Below are positions 5,977 through 6,237 of a DNA stretch of 6,237 nt, one piece after another. This stretch comes from JAWVZU01 sp033722075 (GTDB taxonomy: Bacteria; Pseudomonadota; Gammaproteobacteria; Xanthomonadales; SZUA-38). The DNA lies in NCBI GenBank assembly GCA_033722075.1, contig JAWVZU010000234.1, positions 1 through 6,237 on the forward strand. The letters run 5' to 3'. Numbering within the stretch: the first letter of the stretch is position 1; every line of letters starts with the position of its first letter. The translations under genes were made by a program, and so were the position numbers. Under the pieces are notes generated by a model, which was not told the DNA's origin, searched no databases, and saw only the letters and a program-made list of their open reading frames with translations.

Positions 5977-6237
5977 CCAAGGACGCGCTCGGTCTGCCAG
6001 TCCTCCAACAGTTGCAGGACCGCCTGGGCGTCGTCCGCGGCGCGCAGGGCTTCGCGGCGGGCCGGATCGTTGAATAGATCGGCAAGCTGAGCCAGCAGTT
6101 CGAGGTGGCGCTCCTCGCAATGGCTGGGAACGACGAGGGCGAACAGCAGATCGACCGGTTGCTGATCGGTCGCTTCGAATTCGACCGGTTCCTTCAGCAG
6201 CACGAACGCACCGGATACCGTATCGCTGTCCTGGAGC
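5973..6237 (-). CDS. ptsN: EIIA-Ntr, nitrogen PTS regulatory protein (C-terminal part)
   Basis: The last 88 codons of a gene that enters from the right edge, ending in TGA at 5973-5975. The frame stays open to the edge, so the GTG at 6201-6203 is an internal valine and not a start. The visible part has GAFVLLKEPVEFEATDQQPVDLLFALVVP followed by HLELLAQLADLF and REALRAADDAQAVLQLLEDW; this matches the C-terminal half of the fructose/mannitol-type EIIA fold, closest to PtsN. PtsN is the end acceptor of the nitrogen PTS and in enterobacteria controls K+ transport, KdpD and other targets according to its phosphorylation. The phospho-His lies off the window, so its presence is not checked. The stop overlaps the hprK start by 4 bases. 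In this group the next genes upstream are usually hpf and rpoN. Confidence 0.93.
   Translation of the reverse strand, partial: LQDSDTVSGAFVLLKEPVEFEATDQQPVDLLFALVVPSHCEERHLELLAQLADLFNDPARREALRAADDAQAVLQLLEDWQTERVLG

Noticed and set aside
5977..6120. 48-residue N-terminal extension of HprK
   Set aside because: The open frame runs upstream through ptsN, but the residues are Arg/Pro/Gly-rich and unlike any HprK. The ATG at 5976 gives the family length and overlaps the ptsN stop.
5973..6203. A separate small 76-residue gene starting at the GTG at 6203
   Set aside because: The frame is open to the window edge and the upstream residues fit PtsN, so this is the end of ptsN.

Overview
This window comes from a high-GC proteobacterial chromosome, most likely a gammaproteobacterium of the Chromatiales/Xanthomonadales kind. 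The order ptsN-hprK-rapZ-(mannose-type EIIA)-HPr-EI-mgtE is what I know from that group, downstream of rpoN. This assignment rests on gene order and protein character only; I could not run a search. Nearly all the DNA is coding, with one gap of about 120 bases.

Layout: the left edge (2-292, + strand) is the C-terminal end of a FAD-dependent oxidoreductase of the L-2-hydroxyglutarate oxidase type. Everything else is on the - strand, read from right to left: the end of ptsN (EIIA-Ntr, running off the right edge), hprK (HPr kinase/phosphorylase), rapZ (P-loop, RNA-binding adaptor), a single-domain mannose-family EIIA, HPr, enzyme I, a noncoding gap with two small inverted repeats, and mgtE (Mg2+ channel). 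The mgtE and oxidoreductase genes converge and overlap by 6 bases.

How it works together: this is a regulatory phosphotransferase relay with no sugar permease in view. EI would take phosphate from phosphoenolpyruvate at His194 and pass it to HPr His15. HPr could then serve two acceptors, the mannose-type EIIA (His10) and EIIA-Ntr (its active site lies off the window). HPr also carries Ser46, the target of HprK, so the flow through the relay could be set by ATP, phosphate and metabolite levels. RapZ is the link to small-RNA or cell-envelope amino-sugar control known from enterobacteria.

The most striking sequence feature is that all five junctions from ptsN to ptsI are 4-base start/stop overlaps (four ATGA, one TTGA). 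The six genes therefore form one unbroken translationally coupled chain that stops only before mgtE. The genes all belong to known families with intact key residues. I did not find a new system; the points worth a second look are the coupling chain, the TTG start of HPr, the RapZ tail and the structured gap before mgtE.
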